From Morella rubra (lineage: Eukaryota > Streptophyta > Magnoliopsida > Fagales > Myricaceae): a stretch of 64,000 bases of DNA. The stretch is taken from NCBI GenBank assembly GCA_003952965.2, contig CM025851.1, forward strand, positions 7,295,647 to 7,359,646, read 5' to 3'. A program made the translations under genes and the position numbers. The notes beneath the pieces are model-generated. The model was given only the letters and a program-made list of their open reading frames with translations, was not told the DNA's origin and did no database searches. This document shows, in pieces, positions 46,203-57,609 of the stretch; positions within the stretch are counted from its first letter, which is position 1; each line of letters starts with the position of its first letter.

Positions 46203-47042
46203 GCACATATGTCTTAAAACATATGCTGACGCCCTTTAATTATTCTCTCATTACATGTTTTAGGTCCTGAATGAATGCGTGGTGGCAGAAGCGTGGTTAA
46301 GAGAGAAAAGGCTTCAGCAGGACTCACTTCCTAAATATGCTAATCCGGTTCTCACATCTGCTGATGTGCTAAAGAAGACTCAGGCACTTGATGGGTAAAT
46401 TTCCCTTCTCTTTATGTTTGGATTTTATCTGTCCTGTGGAAATAAAATGAGTTCGGAAGCCAGCTACAATGTTAAGCAAGTGTTTAAAGAATTCTGAATG
46501 CCAAAAAGTGTTCTGGTCACTGCCTTGATTCTGGTATTGTAGTTTTTGATTGGGTAATGGAGAGGCTGAATCTAATAGTAACCATCCTTTGTCCGCTTTT
46601 TAAAAGTTTGCTTCTGATCCACATATTTTAGTTAGAGTTGGTCTTTCTTCTCTCTGTGTACTTTCTTTTGTGCTTTATGTTTGTTACCTAGATCCCAGTG
46701 GTGCCTGCTAACTCCAGCACCCAAAACTTGAATATTTCTTTTTTCATAAATCGTAGTACTGCTGAGAATGTTGAAAGTATGATGTGCTTGAACAGGTTTT
46801 GTAGACCGATAATGACAAAACCAAGGCCAGCACCAGCTAAGCCAGCGACACCTGAGACACCAGCAACCCCCCCTCCTCAAACCAGTGAGCAGCAAGCTCC
46901 GGGTGGTGATGCCGATTCAAACACCAATCCAACTGCCAGTGCTAACGCAAGCACCCATGAGAGGGCAGCAGATGGCAGTGGTGAGGTACCACCAGCTTCT
47001 GCCGAACCAATGGAGACAGACACCTCTACAACCTCTGCATAG
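42060..47042 (+). CDS. HSP70-15: Hsp110-type Hsp70 (Hsp70-14/15 orthologue), 9 coding exons, 861 aa
   Basis: Coding exons: 42060-43229, 43665-43892, 44017-44112, 44199-44420, 45341-45535, 45622-45768, 45936-46085, 46264-46394, 46796-47042. A leader exon ends at 41089 and its intron ends at about 41997. The 390-residue first coding exon is the actin-like ATPase domain: MSVVGFDFGNE, the GIPVYFTDLQRRAV and FVDIGHAS segments, and VEVVGSGSRVPAV. Next come a beta domain with a long acidic insert (EEEELEVP...KMDTDEAHND), a helical domain, and a Pro/Ala/Thr-rich tail without EEVD. This is the SSE/Hsp110 pattern, a nucleotide-exchange factor for cytosolic Hsp70 that helps in disaggregation. At 861 aa it is slightly longer than the roughly 830-aa Arabidopsis proteins, mainly in the tail. 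The start is the ATG at 42060, matching the family. Confidence 0.96.
44751..45137. mobile_element. MITE family D copy in an Hsp70-15 intron
   Basis: The left terminus GTGATGTTCGG and the right terminus CCGAACGTCAC are inverted repeats with one mismatch, and an A-rich or T-rich run follows each. The interior is T-rich and non-coding. It lies in the intron 44421-45340. A related element with TGTTCGGTT ends is at 61808-61986. Confidence 0.6.
46161..46202 (+). repeat. Compound (CT)n(AC)n microsatellite in Hsp70-15 intron
   Basis: About 11 CT units are followed directly by about 10 AC units, in the intron after the exon ending at 46085. It is not in coding sequence. Confidence 0.95.
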
Positions 47043-49296
47043 TGGAGTCCTTGGCTTTAATGTTTTACTCGAGACAGATTGCGGTTCCAATGTATAAGAA
47101 CTTTTCTTATGCGTGTCTAGAGACAAAGTCGATGGTGGGCCGTGAGGCATGTGGGATGTTTTTCAACCTTTTTGGAGTCTAAAGCCTTTTCTGTTGTGGG
47201 CGGTCTGCCAAATTTTATGCTAAGTTAGGGTGGATCTCCAGAATCCGGTTTTTTAGGAGGGTTTCACGAGAATTTATAATGTTATTGTCTCTCCAACACT
47301 TGCATGGGAAGAGAACAGAAGTACATTTTAAGAGGAGTCTCAAGTGTCCTTGTTCTTTAAGTCTGTTTTCAATTATTGTCTCCAACACTTTGCATAATTA
47401 TTTCTGTCGTCTGTTTTCAAACACTAGGTGGTGGTCATTTCTTCTTCATTACCATTAATTTGGGGTCCGAGATTTATAATCCTGCTGAGTATTTTGTGGA
47501 ATGTCTTGTGCATGTTAACCATTCCAGCCAAATCCTTGAAGGCTGACGCGAGAGGTTTCAGGTTAGTCTTTGGTTTGCAGGACCGACCTGCGTTAGAAGC
47601 AACAATTAATCTGCAAGCCAATTCAGATTTGGAGGCAAGATGTACTAGAACGGTGACAAGTTCTGGGAGGAGTAGTTTTTTGTCAAGTTTGCTGCTTATC
47701 GTCGGTTCTTGTCAGGGGTGTCTTTTCTGTGATCTTGCGCAGCCGACATAACCAGTCTTTGCCTTCGGGTGTGGGATGGATTGGGTCTACGCAACTCCCC
47801 CAGGATGTATATATATATTTATTAATATATCCATTACAGAACAGATGAGAAGAGAAGAGAGGCTTAGAAAAAAAAAAACCTAAACGGACTTAAGGCTGTA
47901 GAATTTGTTGGATCCAAAGATCTGATAGTCAATCCGGGCGCAAGCGTCAGAGTTACTAATAGCTAGCTATGAGGGACGTAATACAACCATCAAGACTACA
48001 AGCTTACAGTCACAGGAGCTATAATACAACCACCAAGGCCACAAACCAACCTCAAGGACCAAGATACAACACAACCGCTGCTCATGGCGGCAGCTGCTTC
48101 CACCTGAGGAAGGAGGATTTGAGTAGCGATTCGACTCCCTCAAGATAAACTTCTTGCAAGGACTGGCTGCATTTGGAGGAGGAGAAGAGACAGCTTTGGA
48201 CAGCACGAAACAACAAACAATTACATGACCCACCAGAGAAGAATGGTCAGAACTGTCCACAAAATGGGAGATGGCGGCAGGGCTGCTTGAGGATCCTCTG
48301 AGATGCTAATCACTATAATCGGACAATCGAGGAAGCAGTAAAATAAAGGGGGTTTTTAAAATTTTTGAGTAAAAATTAAGCTGCAGCAAATAATTGAGGA
48401 TGCAGGAAGCACTCACTATATTAATGTTTTTTTTTTTAACTGAATCACTATATTAATGAGTTTACTACGATAGGTCGGAGGTGTTCCAAATAGCATACTC
48501 GTGATGTTATTTTGTTGTACCGCAGTTACTTTGGATATGATATCAGAGGGAAGAGGACGAGGAGAGCCATAGGGCTTTTCTACTTCAGCTGAGCCAATCG
48601 TCAGTGATTTCCACGGTCGTTACTTTCACGTTGCAATTCTACTTACGAAATGTTCTCCAAAATTAATTATTTCCAACATTTTAGACTATATTTCATTATA
48701 CTTAAATATCAATCTAAAAATTTGAATGGTTTTCTTTTAAGTAATTTAATTTTCACAAATTTATTTTTTTGTGGGTAAGTATGTTACAAAAATATTTATT
48801 TATATTTGGACTAATAGGCTAGGGTGCCCCTACGGGTAGAGATATATAGCAGATACGTTGGAAACGGAATTTAACATTATGACATCCGGTCCGCGAATTA
48901 GCGAATACTCAAAATATATTCTACTTCCACTTTTAACTCTTGCCGGACTTAACGGAAGTGAAAGAAGATGTCGGAATTTCAATAATGTTTTGAGTTATAT
49001 TTTTTGACCCATTTAGGCTTTATTTACAAAAAATAAAGTTAATTCTTTAAGAGTTTACGGATACATGAAATAATCCATAAAGCTGCAGAATAAGAATTAA
49101 TTTTTCATATATGTGCTCTTGTTTCCCCGAGGAAACAAGCATACCATAGCAATAGAATTTACACTTGGTCATGACACAAGATCATCCTAGCAACGCCTCT
49201 TAACTCATTTGAGCCAAGGAAGTCGAAAGATATGCAAATTCTGAGAACAAAAACATGCCTACAATTTTACATGCCTGCAGACTGTAGAGCAAAACA

Positions 49297-49358
<62 letters not shown>

Positions 49359-49569
49359 TATCCGATCCGAACTGCACACCAAACTCCATAGCAACCAACC
49401 TATACTCCAAGCAATTTCAACATGCCTAAAATTTTTCAAACATCGTATGCATTGCTGGGAACAAAAACCAAAACAAATACAATGTTTCATTTCAAGACCC
49501 ATGAATTATCAAATGCAGCAGAAGTAATCACCAGTGAGAATTAGTCATAAACAAACCTTTCTTCCTAGT
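47043..49569. other. Hsp70-15 3' UTR and intergenic spacer
   Basis: The first 200-350 bp are likely 3' UTR. At about 47968-48070 the phrase ATACAACCAYCAAG recurs, a short two-unit repeat. A (TA)n run lies at 49301-49349. Minus-strand frames at 47967-48260 and elsewhere resemble no known protein. Confidence 0.5.
49301..49349 (+). repeat. (TA)n microsatellite
   Basis: A pure TA run of about 48 bp, followed by a short TATTATATATATTA imperfect extension. It is intergenic. Confidence 0.95.
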
Positions 49570-51099
49570 TAGTGGCGGAACCAGGACTCGAGTTGAGGGG
49601 AAAAACTCCTAAGGCAAAATGATAAAAATAAAATAAAATAAAAATTCTTATGTAATGCAAAAAGTGTCTTAGAGTTAAAAAAAAAAAAAAATTCCTATGT
49701 TACAAGTATTAGACAATTCCACGCCGACTCAGTTTTTTTTATAAAAAATTTATCCATTATCTAAACAAAACAAAACAAAACGAGAGTTCATCAACCAATT
49801 CACTAATCAAAATTAAGAACAATAACCTTCAACGAATCATAATTGACTATGTGTGAATAAACAATTCCAAAATCCAATTCAACATAGATTTGATTGAGTA
49901 GAAATTTGTAGCTTAAGTTCACAAAATGTCTTCATGGCTTTGACATGGGTAGTCAATTGATGAACATAGCATTTAGGATAAAATCTACTTAATATACACA
50001 GCATCAGCACCTATAAGTAAATATGTTTAGAAATAAAGAATCGACTCAATTTTCAGGAAAATTTAGAAGTCAAAGACTCAACTTCCTCATAAGTCATAAC
50101 AAATTTCTTTGCTAAGGACCTAGAATTGTGTTTGTAAAAAAGTATCCTTTTTTGCCAAAAAGGAAATCCACTTAGCACTTATTTCGAGTACAATTATTTG
50201 GTTGGTCTGGAAATTTCTCATATTTCAAAATCAGAAACATGAGAAACCCAAAATATCCCAATATATATCTTCCCCTTCATTTTCTCGATAAAAAATGCAA
50301 AGATTACACAGAAACTGCATTGAAAATTCTTGAAAGAACACAATCACTAACTTATCATAATCTACAACGGAAACACATACATCAAACAAAGCATTCAAAT
50401 ATGACAAAATAATCAATTCTATTTCATTCAAAATAAGGACAAAAACTTGTATAAAAAATATTAAGGACAAAACACATGTAAAAAAAAGAATTATTTCTTT
50501 CTTCTTTTCTTGGAAAGTTAGTGCAGGTGTGGGAAATGGTGGGGGACAAGGAAGAGAGGCGCAAGAAGAAGATACCAAAAGGGATCCGACTCTGTAAAGG
50601 GAGGGACTGTGCCTAGAATAAAGAATGTCTTGCCTTTTGATTTCAACACACAAAGCCATGCTTCTCTTCTTCTAAAAGATTCTATTTTTCTGAACCTTTA
50701 GAAGAGGAAAACCACTCTGATTAACTTGTCGAACATAACCCAAACGACATTCTCGGACAACTAGGTACAAGTTTCCAACACAATCCGCGATTAAGAAAGT
50801 GTATGTATACAAATAGGGCCATGAATCAAAATGAGAGTCATTTAAGGCACAATTGATTTGAGCCTAGTAAAAAACTCATTGGCTTTTATTAATTTGACCC
50901 ACCATGCTTTGATTGAGGGAGTGAATTGCTCAAGCCCACCTGGGGGCACAATTGCTCTAGGCTAAGGGGTGGGCTTAAGAAAACTTACCAGGCCTAAAGG
51001 GGCAGGCCTAGCCCGCCTGAGGGAAAACACATGTTAAAAAAAAAAAAATGACAGAGGGGGGCAGCTACCCTGGTTGCCCCCCTTTGCATCCACCACTTG
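49570..51099. mobile_element. hAT-like non-autonomous element, 1.53 kb
   Basis: The 8-bp sequence TTCCTAGT flanks both ends exactly (49562-49569 and 51100-51107), the target-site length of hAT transposons. The termini are TAGTGGCGGAACCAGG (left) and, in reverse complement, CAAGTGGTGGATGC (right), a short imperfect inverted repeat. The interior has AT-rich sequence and, near the right end, G/C-rich runs of the GGGGGGCAGCTACCC kind. No transposase frame is present, so it would need a partner element to move. Confidence 0.75.
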
Positions 51100-51215
51100 T
51101 TCCTAGTGTATAATTCAATATTTCTAACGACTTAGCACTTGTACGGCTGGAAACCCAATGATTTTGAAAAGAAACAAACAAAGTCAAATTTGGTTGTTAA
51201 AGAAGATATATTAGT

Positions 51216-51490
51216 GACAGAGACATAGAGATTAGAGAGAGACAGAGACAGACAGAGAGAGACATACAAAGAGAGATAGACAGAGAAAAAGAGAGAAAGA
51301 GACAGAGGCAGAGAGATAGATAGAAAGACCGACAGAGAGACAGAGACATAAATACTAGAGACAGAAACAGAGACATAGACATAGAGAGAGAGAGAGAGAG
51401 AGAGCAGCAGAGGTTGATGTGCGGCGCCGGAGACAGAGCTTAGACAGAGAGAGCAAAAGTAAGAAAACACAGAGAGAGAGAGAGAGAGTT
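51216..51490 (+). repeat. GA-rich simple-sequence tract
   Basis: About 275 bp are made almost entirely of GAGA, GACA and GATA tetramers, interrupted near 51410-51440. Its minus-strand translation is a low-complexity Ser/Leu/Val frame, which I treat as an artefact of the repeat. Confidence 0.9.
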
Positions 51491-51954
51491 GAGTGAATCG
51501 CGAATGAGAGATATATTTTTTTTTAAAAAAAAACTAATAGACATCGTTTAAATATTAAGTTAAAAAAACAAATAAACGAAACCGGTTTTCCGTTGAATCG
51601 ACAAAAACTTCCGCTTCCGGAAAGACTTAAAAATCACCTTTAATTACTGTTCCTAGAAGCTACGGACCTAAGCTTGCTAGAACCGGTGATGGAACTGAAG
51701 TCGAAGCTCTGTCGGTAGCCAGACCGGATGAACACCCCTACCTGTGGGGTAGCTTGGATGGTGAAAGGCTTGGTAAACGAGATCTCGCTCAGATGGTTTT
51801 CTTTTAGGTTCGACACTTACCATGATCAAACTCGCACTTAACTAGTGTTGTGGGATTGGGGCCTCTCCATACACCCAAAGTTTGTACTTCAGGAGTGGAT
51901 TTGATGGGCCCTGTCTTGGGGGAGTTCCTCATCACAAAAAAAGAAAAAGAAAAA

Positions 51955-52291
51955 GGAAAATACATTTTCACCCATGAATTACAGTAGGTTTTACACTTTG
52001 CACCCTTTATCAAAATTTTAAACTAAAATGGTGATAATGCCCTTGACCCACTTTTGAATATATTGAAGATATTTTTGTCGATTCATTAAATTTTGAAAGT
52101 ATTATTGTCGAAATGAGGGTGCAAAGTGTATAACATTAGCAGTTGAAAGGTGCAATGTATTAAAGTGAGTAATTTAGAGTAAAAAGTATCTAATATTAAT
52201 AGTTAAATGGTGTAATGTATCAAAATTGATACTTTAGAGTGCAATGTATCGCAGACTCGATAATTTATGTGCGGAAAGTATATTTTTTCCC
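51955..52291. mobile_element. MITE-like element with TTTGCACC-type subterminal repeats
   Basis: The left part contains TTTACACTTTGCACCCTTTATCAA. The right half repeats, inverted, GGTGCAAAGTGTATAA, AGGTGCAATGTATTAA, GGTGTAATGTATCAA and GTGCAATGTATCG. This makes an imperfect inverted structure of about 335 bp followed by a long poly-A run. It resembles, in style, the element at 22901-23205. The ends are approximate. Confidence 0.45.
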
Positions 52292-53223
52292 AAAAAAAAA
52301 AAAAAAAAAAAAAGGCGAGGGCTAACGTGAAAAAAACTTGCTTATAAGTGGTTTTGTGGAAGTGCGGAGCAGCGGTCTGGTTTTAAGGCAAAAACACCTC
52401 TGAAAGAATACCATACCAAGCAAACAGAGCCTATTCGGAGAGCAGCCTTTCCTGTTGGGCTGCCATTGTGGACCAATGCTGTTGAGGTCCGGAACGTGTC
52501 GAACGTGGCCCAAGCAGTAAAAGCCCCTTTCCTCTCCAACTGCGCTGAGATTTGAGAATTGCACGCTGCTGCTCGGTACGACCAGAAAACGCAAAGGCAC
52601 CCACAGCCACACTGCTCAGTTTCCATTTTCAGTTTCAAGTATTCCTCTGCGACTTCTCTCTGTCTCTCTCTCTCTCTCTGTCTATGGTTGCGCGTGTTCT
52701 ATGATGTTCCTCCTGCAGCGTCTTCCACCCGTTTGTGCAAATGCCTCTGTGTAGTACCTTGTACATGCTTGGAAGTTTTGTTTTATGGGTCAAAAGTGCG
52801 TCCACTGATAGATACTTTGAATTTCTGTTTACTTATTTTTTCCTCCTCTAAATTATGCTGTTGTATTGTCAAGTTTGGGATTTTGAAATGGAATTCCAAG
52901 TGAATTCCACGGTCGTTGCAAAAAGTAGAGATGTAATGTTGAATAATGCACCTCTCCGGAGGCTGAAGTTCTAAATCAGTTCTTAAACATCATGGCTTTC
53001 TGCTTATTTACAGTTTCTTTAGCATTGCATGGGATAATAAATAATTTTTAGATATACGGAAGCACTTATTGTTGTCAGCTAATGAAATGAATACATCTTT
53101 CCGTTTTTAATGTCAGAATGAATAAATGGAAAGTGAGCCCAGTTTTTCCATATCATCGCTTGAGCAATAGAAGTAGCTTTTTGACTATATGGAGGGCAAT
53201 TTGATCTGGAAACTCTTTCGCAA

Positions 53224-55273
53224 ATGGCAAATATGACCATTGGATCAATGGTTTCAAAGCGGTCGATATCAACTTGGTCTCATCTGCACGAAAGAATTAA
53301 GCAAACAGGTGAATGGCTGGTTATCTTAATGCTGTGATACCAAGAAAACACATGTAAAGAGACGCATCATCATAGACTTTTAAGCATGCTGACGTTTTTG
53401 TTTTGGTTGTTTCTTTTGGTTTATACTAGCAGAGAATGAGATGGTCCAAATGTTTCATTTACCTTGTCCGAAAGACGAAATGCAACACTTGCCAATGAAG
53501 GGAAAGCTATCGAGGAAGGATCCCTCTGTTCGGACATTGGATGAGAGATTTATAAGGATATTGAGGATATTCAAGTGGGGAGCTGATGCAGAAAAGGCAT
53601 TGGAAGTGTTGAAGTTGAAAGTTGACCATCGGTTGGTACGTGAGGTTCTGAAAATAGATGTTGAGGTCAATGTTAAGATTCAGTTTTTCAAGTGGGCTGC
53701 AAAGAGGAGGAACTTTGAACATGACTCGACAACATACATGGCCTTAGTCCATCGCTTGGATGAAGCTGGGTTAGTTGGTGAAATGTGGAAGACAATCCAG
53801 GAGATGATTAGGAGTAAATGTACTGTTGATCCAGCCGAATTATCTGAAATTGTGAAAGTCTTAGGCAAGGCCAAAATGGTCAACAAGGCACTAGCTGTCT
53901 TTTACAAGATAAAAGATTGCAAGTGCAAACCCACGGTGAACACTTACAATTCCATGATCTCGATGCTGATGCAAGAAGGTCATCATGAAAAAGTACATGA
54001 GCTTTATAATGAGATGTGTAATGAGGGTAACTATTTCCCCAATACGGTGACATATACTGCACTTATATCAGCCTTTGGAAAATTAGGTCGTGAGGATTCT
54101 GCCATTAGGTTGTTTGATGAGATGAAGGAGACTGGCTTGCAACCTACTGCAAAGATTTATACGACATTGTTGGGAATTCATTTCAAGTTGGGTAGGGTAG
54201 ACACAGCCTTGGGTCTAATCCAGGAGATGAAAGAGAAGGGGTGTGCCTTAACCGTCTTTACTTACACAGCCATGATAAAAGGGCTAGGGAAAGCTGGGAG
54301 GATTGAAGAGGCGTATAGTATGTACATTGATATGCTTAAAGAGGGTTGCAAGCCTGATGTTGTGCTCATAAACAATCTGATAAACATATTAGGAAGAGCC
54401 AGCCATTTGCCAGAGGCTCTTAAGATTTTTGATGAGATGGAGTCCTTGCAGTGCAAACCAAATGTTGTGACATATAACACTGTATTAAAAGCTTTATTTG
54501 AATCCAAAGCTCCAGCTTCTGAGGCTTCTTCATGGTTTGAGAAGATGAAGGCAAATGGTGTTGCTCCCAGCTCGTTTACTTATTCAATCCTTATTGATGG
54601 TTTTTGCAAAACAAATAGAGTTGAAAAGGCTTTGTTGCTTCTTGAAGAAATGGATGAAAAGGGTTTTCCTACATGTCCAGCTGCCTATTGCAGCCTTATA
54701 AATAGTCTGGGAAAAGCAAAACGGTATGAAGCTGCAAATGAGTTATTTCAAGAATTGAAAGAGAACTGTGGACGTTCCAGTGCTCGGGTGTATGCGGTAA
54801 TGATCAAACACTTTGGAAAATGTGGGCGTCTCAGTGAAGCCATAGATCTTTTTAATGAGATGAAGAAACTTGGATGCAATCCTGATGTTTATGCTTATAA
54901 TGCACTCATGTCAGGAATGGTAAGGGCTGGCATGATAGATGAAGCCCATTCCTTGGTTAGAACCATGGAAGAAAATGGTTGCAATCCGGACATAAATTCA
55001 CATAATATCATCCTAAATGGCTTGGCTAGAACTGGTGTTCCGAAGCGGGCAGTGGAGATGTTCACAAAGATGACGCATTCAAAAATCAAGCCGGATGCAG
55101 TTTCTTACAACACTCTTCTTGGCTGTTTCAGCCGATCCGGTATGTTTGAGGAAGCTGCTAGGCTGATGAAAGAAATGAATGCAAAAGGTTTTGAATATGA
55201 TCGCATCACTTACTCTTCAATACTGGAGGCAGTTGGTAAGGTTGATGAAGATCGTACTAATGTCACTTTATGA
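53224..55273 (+). CDS. P-class pentatricopeptide repeat protein, At3g16010 orthologue, 641 aa, 2 exons
   Basis: Exon 1 is 53224-53308 (MANMTIGSMVSKRSIS, then TWSHLHERIKQT) and exon 2 is 53433-55273, joined as G|AG giving Glu. The first exon restores the RIKQTENE(M/I)VQMF segment of At3g16010. The total of 641 aa against about 642 in Arabidopsis argues for it. The basic, Ser/Thr-rich N-terminus looks like an organelle transit peptide. From about residue 130 to the end there are roughly fourteen 35-residue PPR motifs (such as VNTYNSMISMLMQEGHHEKV and VYAYNALMSGMVRAGMIDEA), with no E, DYW or SMR extension. P-class PPR proteins bind single-stranded RNA in mitochondria or plastids; the RNA target of this one is not known to me. 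A frame starting at 53441 alone would be truncated. Confidence 0.95.
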
Positions 55274-57609
55274 AAGAACTAGGCACGGCATTCATTTCAT
55301 ATTGGTCTGTCCCTTTCATTCCTCCCCCCCCCTTTTCCCTCCTCTTCCTCCTTCTCTCTCCCGGGGACACAGACACAAAAGAAAAAACAGTAGAGGGAAA
55401 AAGTTGTTTCATCACAATGATATGCCAAATTCTGTTTATATTTTGTATTGAGAACGTTGGATGGACTCGGCACGAGAGTGATATCTATTCAGATAGAGCG
55501 GTGGTTCAGATTTTTCTTTCATTGTCATCTAGTTTCTTCATGCTTTTGGTATGCTATTGATGCCTCTTTATACGGACAAATTTTATGCTCGACGGATAAA
55601 TTACCAGCTTTGCCTGCCATAAGAAATTTTGTTCTAAAGGAATAGAAGCAAATCCGATACGTTGATGAGCATTCCTCAGCGACATGTGACATTACTGCTA
55701 AGCGGGTTCACCTCAGAGATTTTCACTAAGATGGACCTAAAATTGGGAAGACCTTGAAAGAATTTCGAATGAAATCATAGGTGCTAATACTGGGAGGAAG
55801 CATAAATGAAGTATGCATAGCCATGCACCATTTGTTAAGCGTACATATGCCCTTGTGATCCAGTTTGGCAGTGAGGAAGATGGTGTTATTCCAAGGCACT
55901 AGTATCGAGTGTGTCGATCGATCAGCTAATTGACATGTAAGTATTTCCGCATTCAACAGTTCTCGAAAGTATTTTCACGTAGGATTTTGAGAAAGGAGGA
56001 CAGTACCTCTAAAATTTATTAAAAATCTTTACTTATGGCGGAGGAAAACGTGGTTTCATCCAAAACTGTCAGTCATGCCGTTTCCCAAACAGGGAGCCTT
56101 TCAAATGTTGGCATATAAGAAGTTTCAGAAGTTATGGTCAGTTCCGGGAACTTATTGTTTTCTTAGAGGTTCATAGAGCTCTTAAAGTGAAAGCAAGCAT
56201 CTCTAACTTTTGTTCCTATTAACTTCGTATCAGGACGTCATTGGGGCCCCTTTTTAAAAAAAAAAACTGGTTATCGGAAACAAATTTCAGAACTCTATCA
56301 AAGCAATGGAAGAACGTCTGCGGTACCCAACTCTTATTGGCAATAAACATAATTATCCGAGCGACAAATGGGGGACTTTTGGGACCGGGATTTGTGGATA
56401 ACTGACCTTTTGACGATGAAAATTCGTTTCTGACCGTAATGGTAGCTATTGTGTTTCCTTTTTCTCTTGTTTTTTATGTTCACCCTTCATTCCATTACGA
56501 TTTAATATTAGCCAGATACTCGGATAGTGGTGCTCTAGCTTTCACCACCATCAAGATCTTATCGGACAATTTTTCTATTAATTTTTGTAGACAAGAAGAT
56601 CATCCAATAATAACTAATTAAAAGTTCCCCATAACGCATTTTTGGTGGTCTGGTTTCAGTAGACGTTACAGTCGCAAACAAGTCATTTGGTAGTGGAAGA
56701 ACAATTGCTAGCATCTAGTCTTTTTTTTTTTAAGAGGATAGTACCTCTCAACTTAATTTCAAACCTTCACTTGTAGCGAAAGAATACTGTAGTTGCGTAT
56801 AATCTAGTCGGTCCAAAAAATTCCGAGGTTACATGTACCGTTAGTGCCAAGTGGGACCTTGTTGGGGCATTCATCTTCAGTTCTTCACCCAAAGGGAAAA
56901 GCAGTCCATGTCAGTTACCACAAAAACTGACATTATTACTTTTTGGCGTAACAGAAACGGAAGATGGTGGAAGCAGAGGACATGAGATGAAAGACGATTG
57001 AGCTTTTATAAGCAGGTGATACCTCGCAAAAGTAAAGAGCAAGACAACCACTTATCTTTTGGGAGCAAGAACACGCACCTAACTTTGACCCTTTGAAGGT
57101 TACCTTTATTCCTCTGTGAACAAGATAATCCTTCAATTCTCGAAACACAATACAGGAAAGACAATACTGGAGGGAAAAAGACTCGAAAGAACCAGATACA
57201 TTCAACAATCAAAGGGTTCTCTCTATGGAAGAAAAAATTAAAGCCCGCTGATAACTTACCATGCAGCTTGGCATTCGGCTGCCTGGAACTGATTTTTAAA
57301 GCTATCGATTTTTTAATTGGGAGCTCAAATGCTGGAAATGGACTCTGATATAAAGAGTAGTCCAGGCAAAATAAGAGAACAAAAAAGAGAGATCAAAATT
57401 ACCAGACTAAGCAAACAGGATTCAGTAGTAATGATCATACGCTTGATTATGTCATTTGTTCTACAATTAAGAAATACAATATTCTCTAGCAATATTAGAG
57501 CCTCGTGAGATGAAAACTAAACTGAGGCAAAAGGCCTCTGGTATTATACAACAGGAAGCAGTCAAAATGCCAATCAACATTACAGAAGGGATTATTAGAT
57601 TTCGATACT
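55274..57609. other. Convergent spacer between PPR and trihelix genes
   Basis: Both flanking genes point into this region, so it holds two 3' UTRs. I see no coding exon, RNA gene or clear transposon terminus. Short phrases about weakly conserved AT-rich DNA (GGATAGTACCTCT near 56737 and GGACAGTACCTCT near 55998) repeat, in direct orientation, each followed by AACTTAATTTCAAACCTTCACTT-like sequence, hinting at an old dispersed repeat. Confidence 0.4.

Noticed and set aside
49301..49349. Possible promoter TATA array
   Set aside because: A pure TA microsatellite with no gene downstream in either direction at suitable distance.
50231..50659. Possible transposase in the 1.53-kb hAT-like element
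   Set aside because: 142 codons with hydrophobic low-complexity content and no hAT dimerisation or RNase-H-like motif.
51132..51470. 112-codon Ser/Leu/Val-rich minus-strand frame
   Set aside because: It is the translation of a GAGA/GACA simple repeat, not a protein.
53441..53470. ATG at 53441 as PPR start
   Set aside because: The upstream exon 53224-53308 joins in phase and restores the conserved N-terminus and length.
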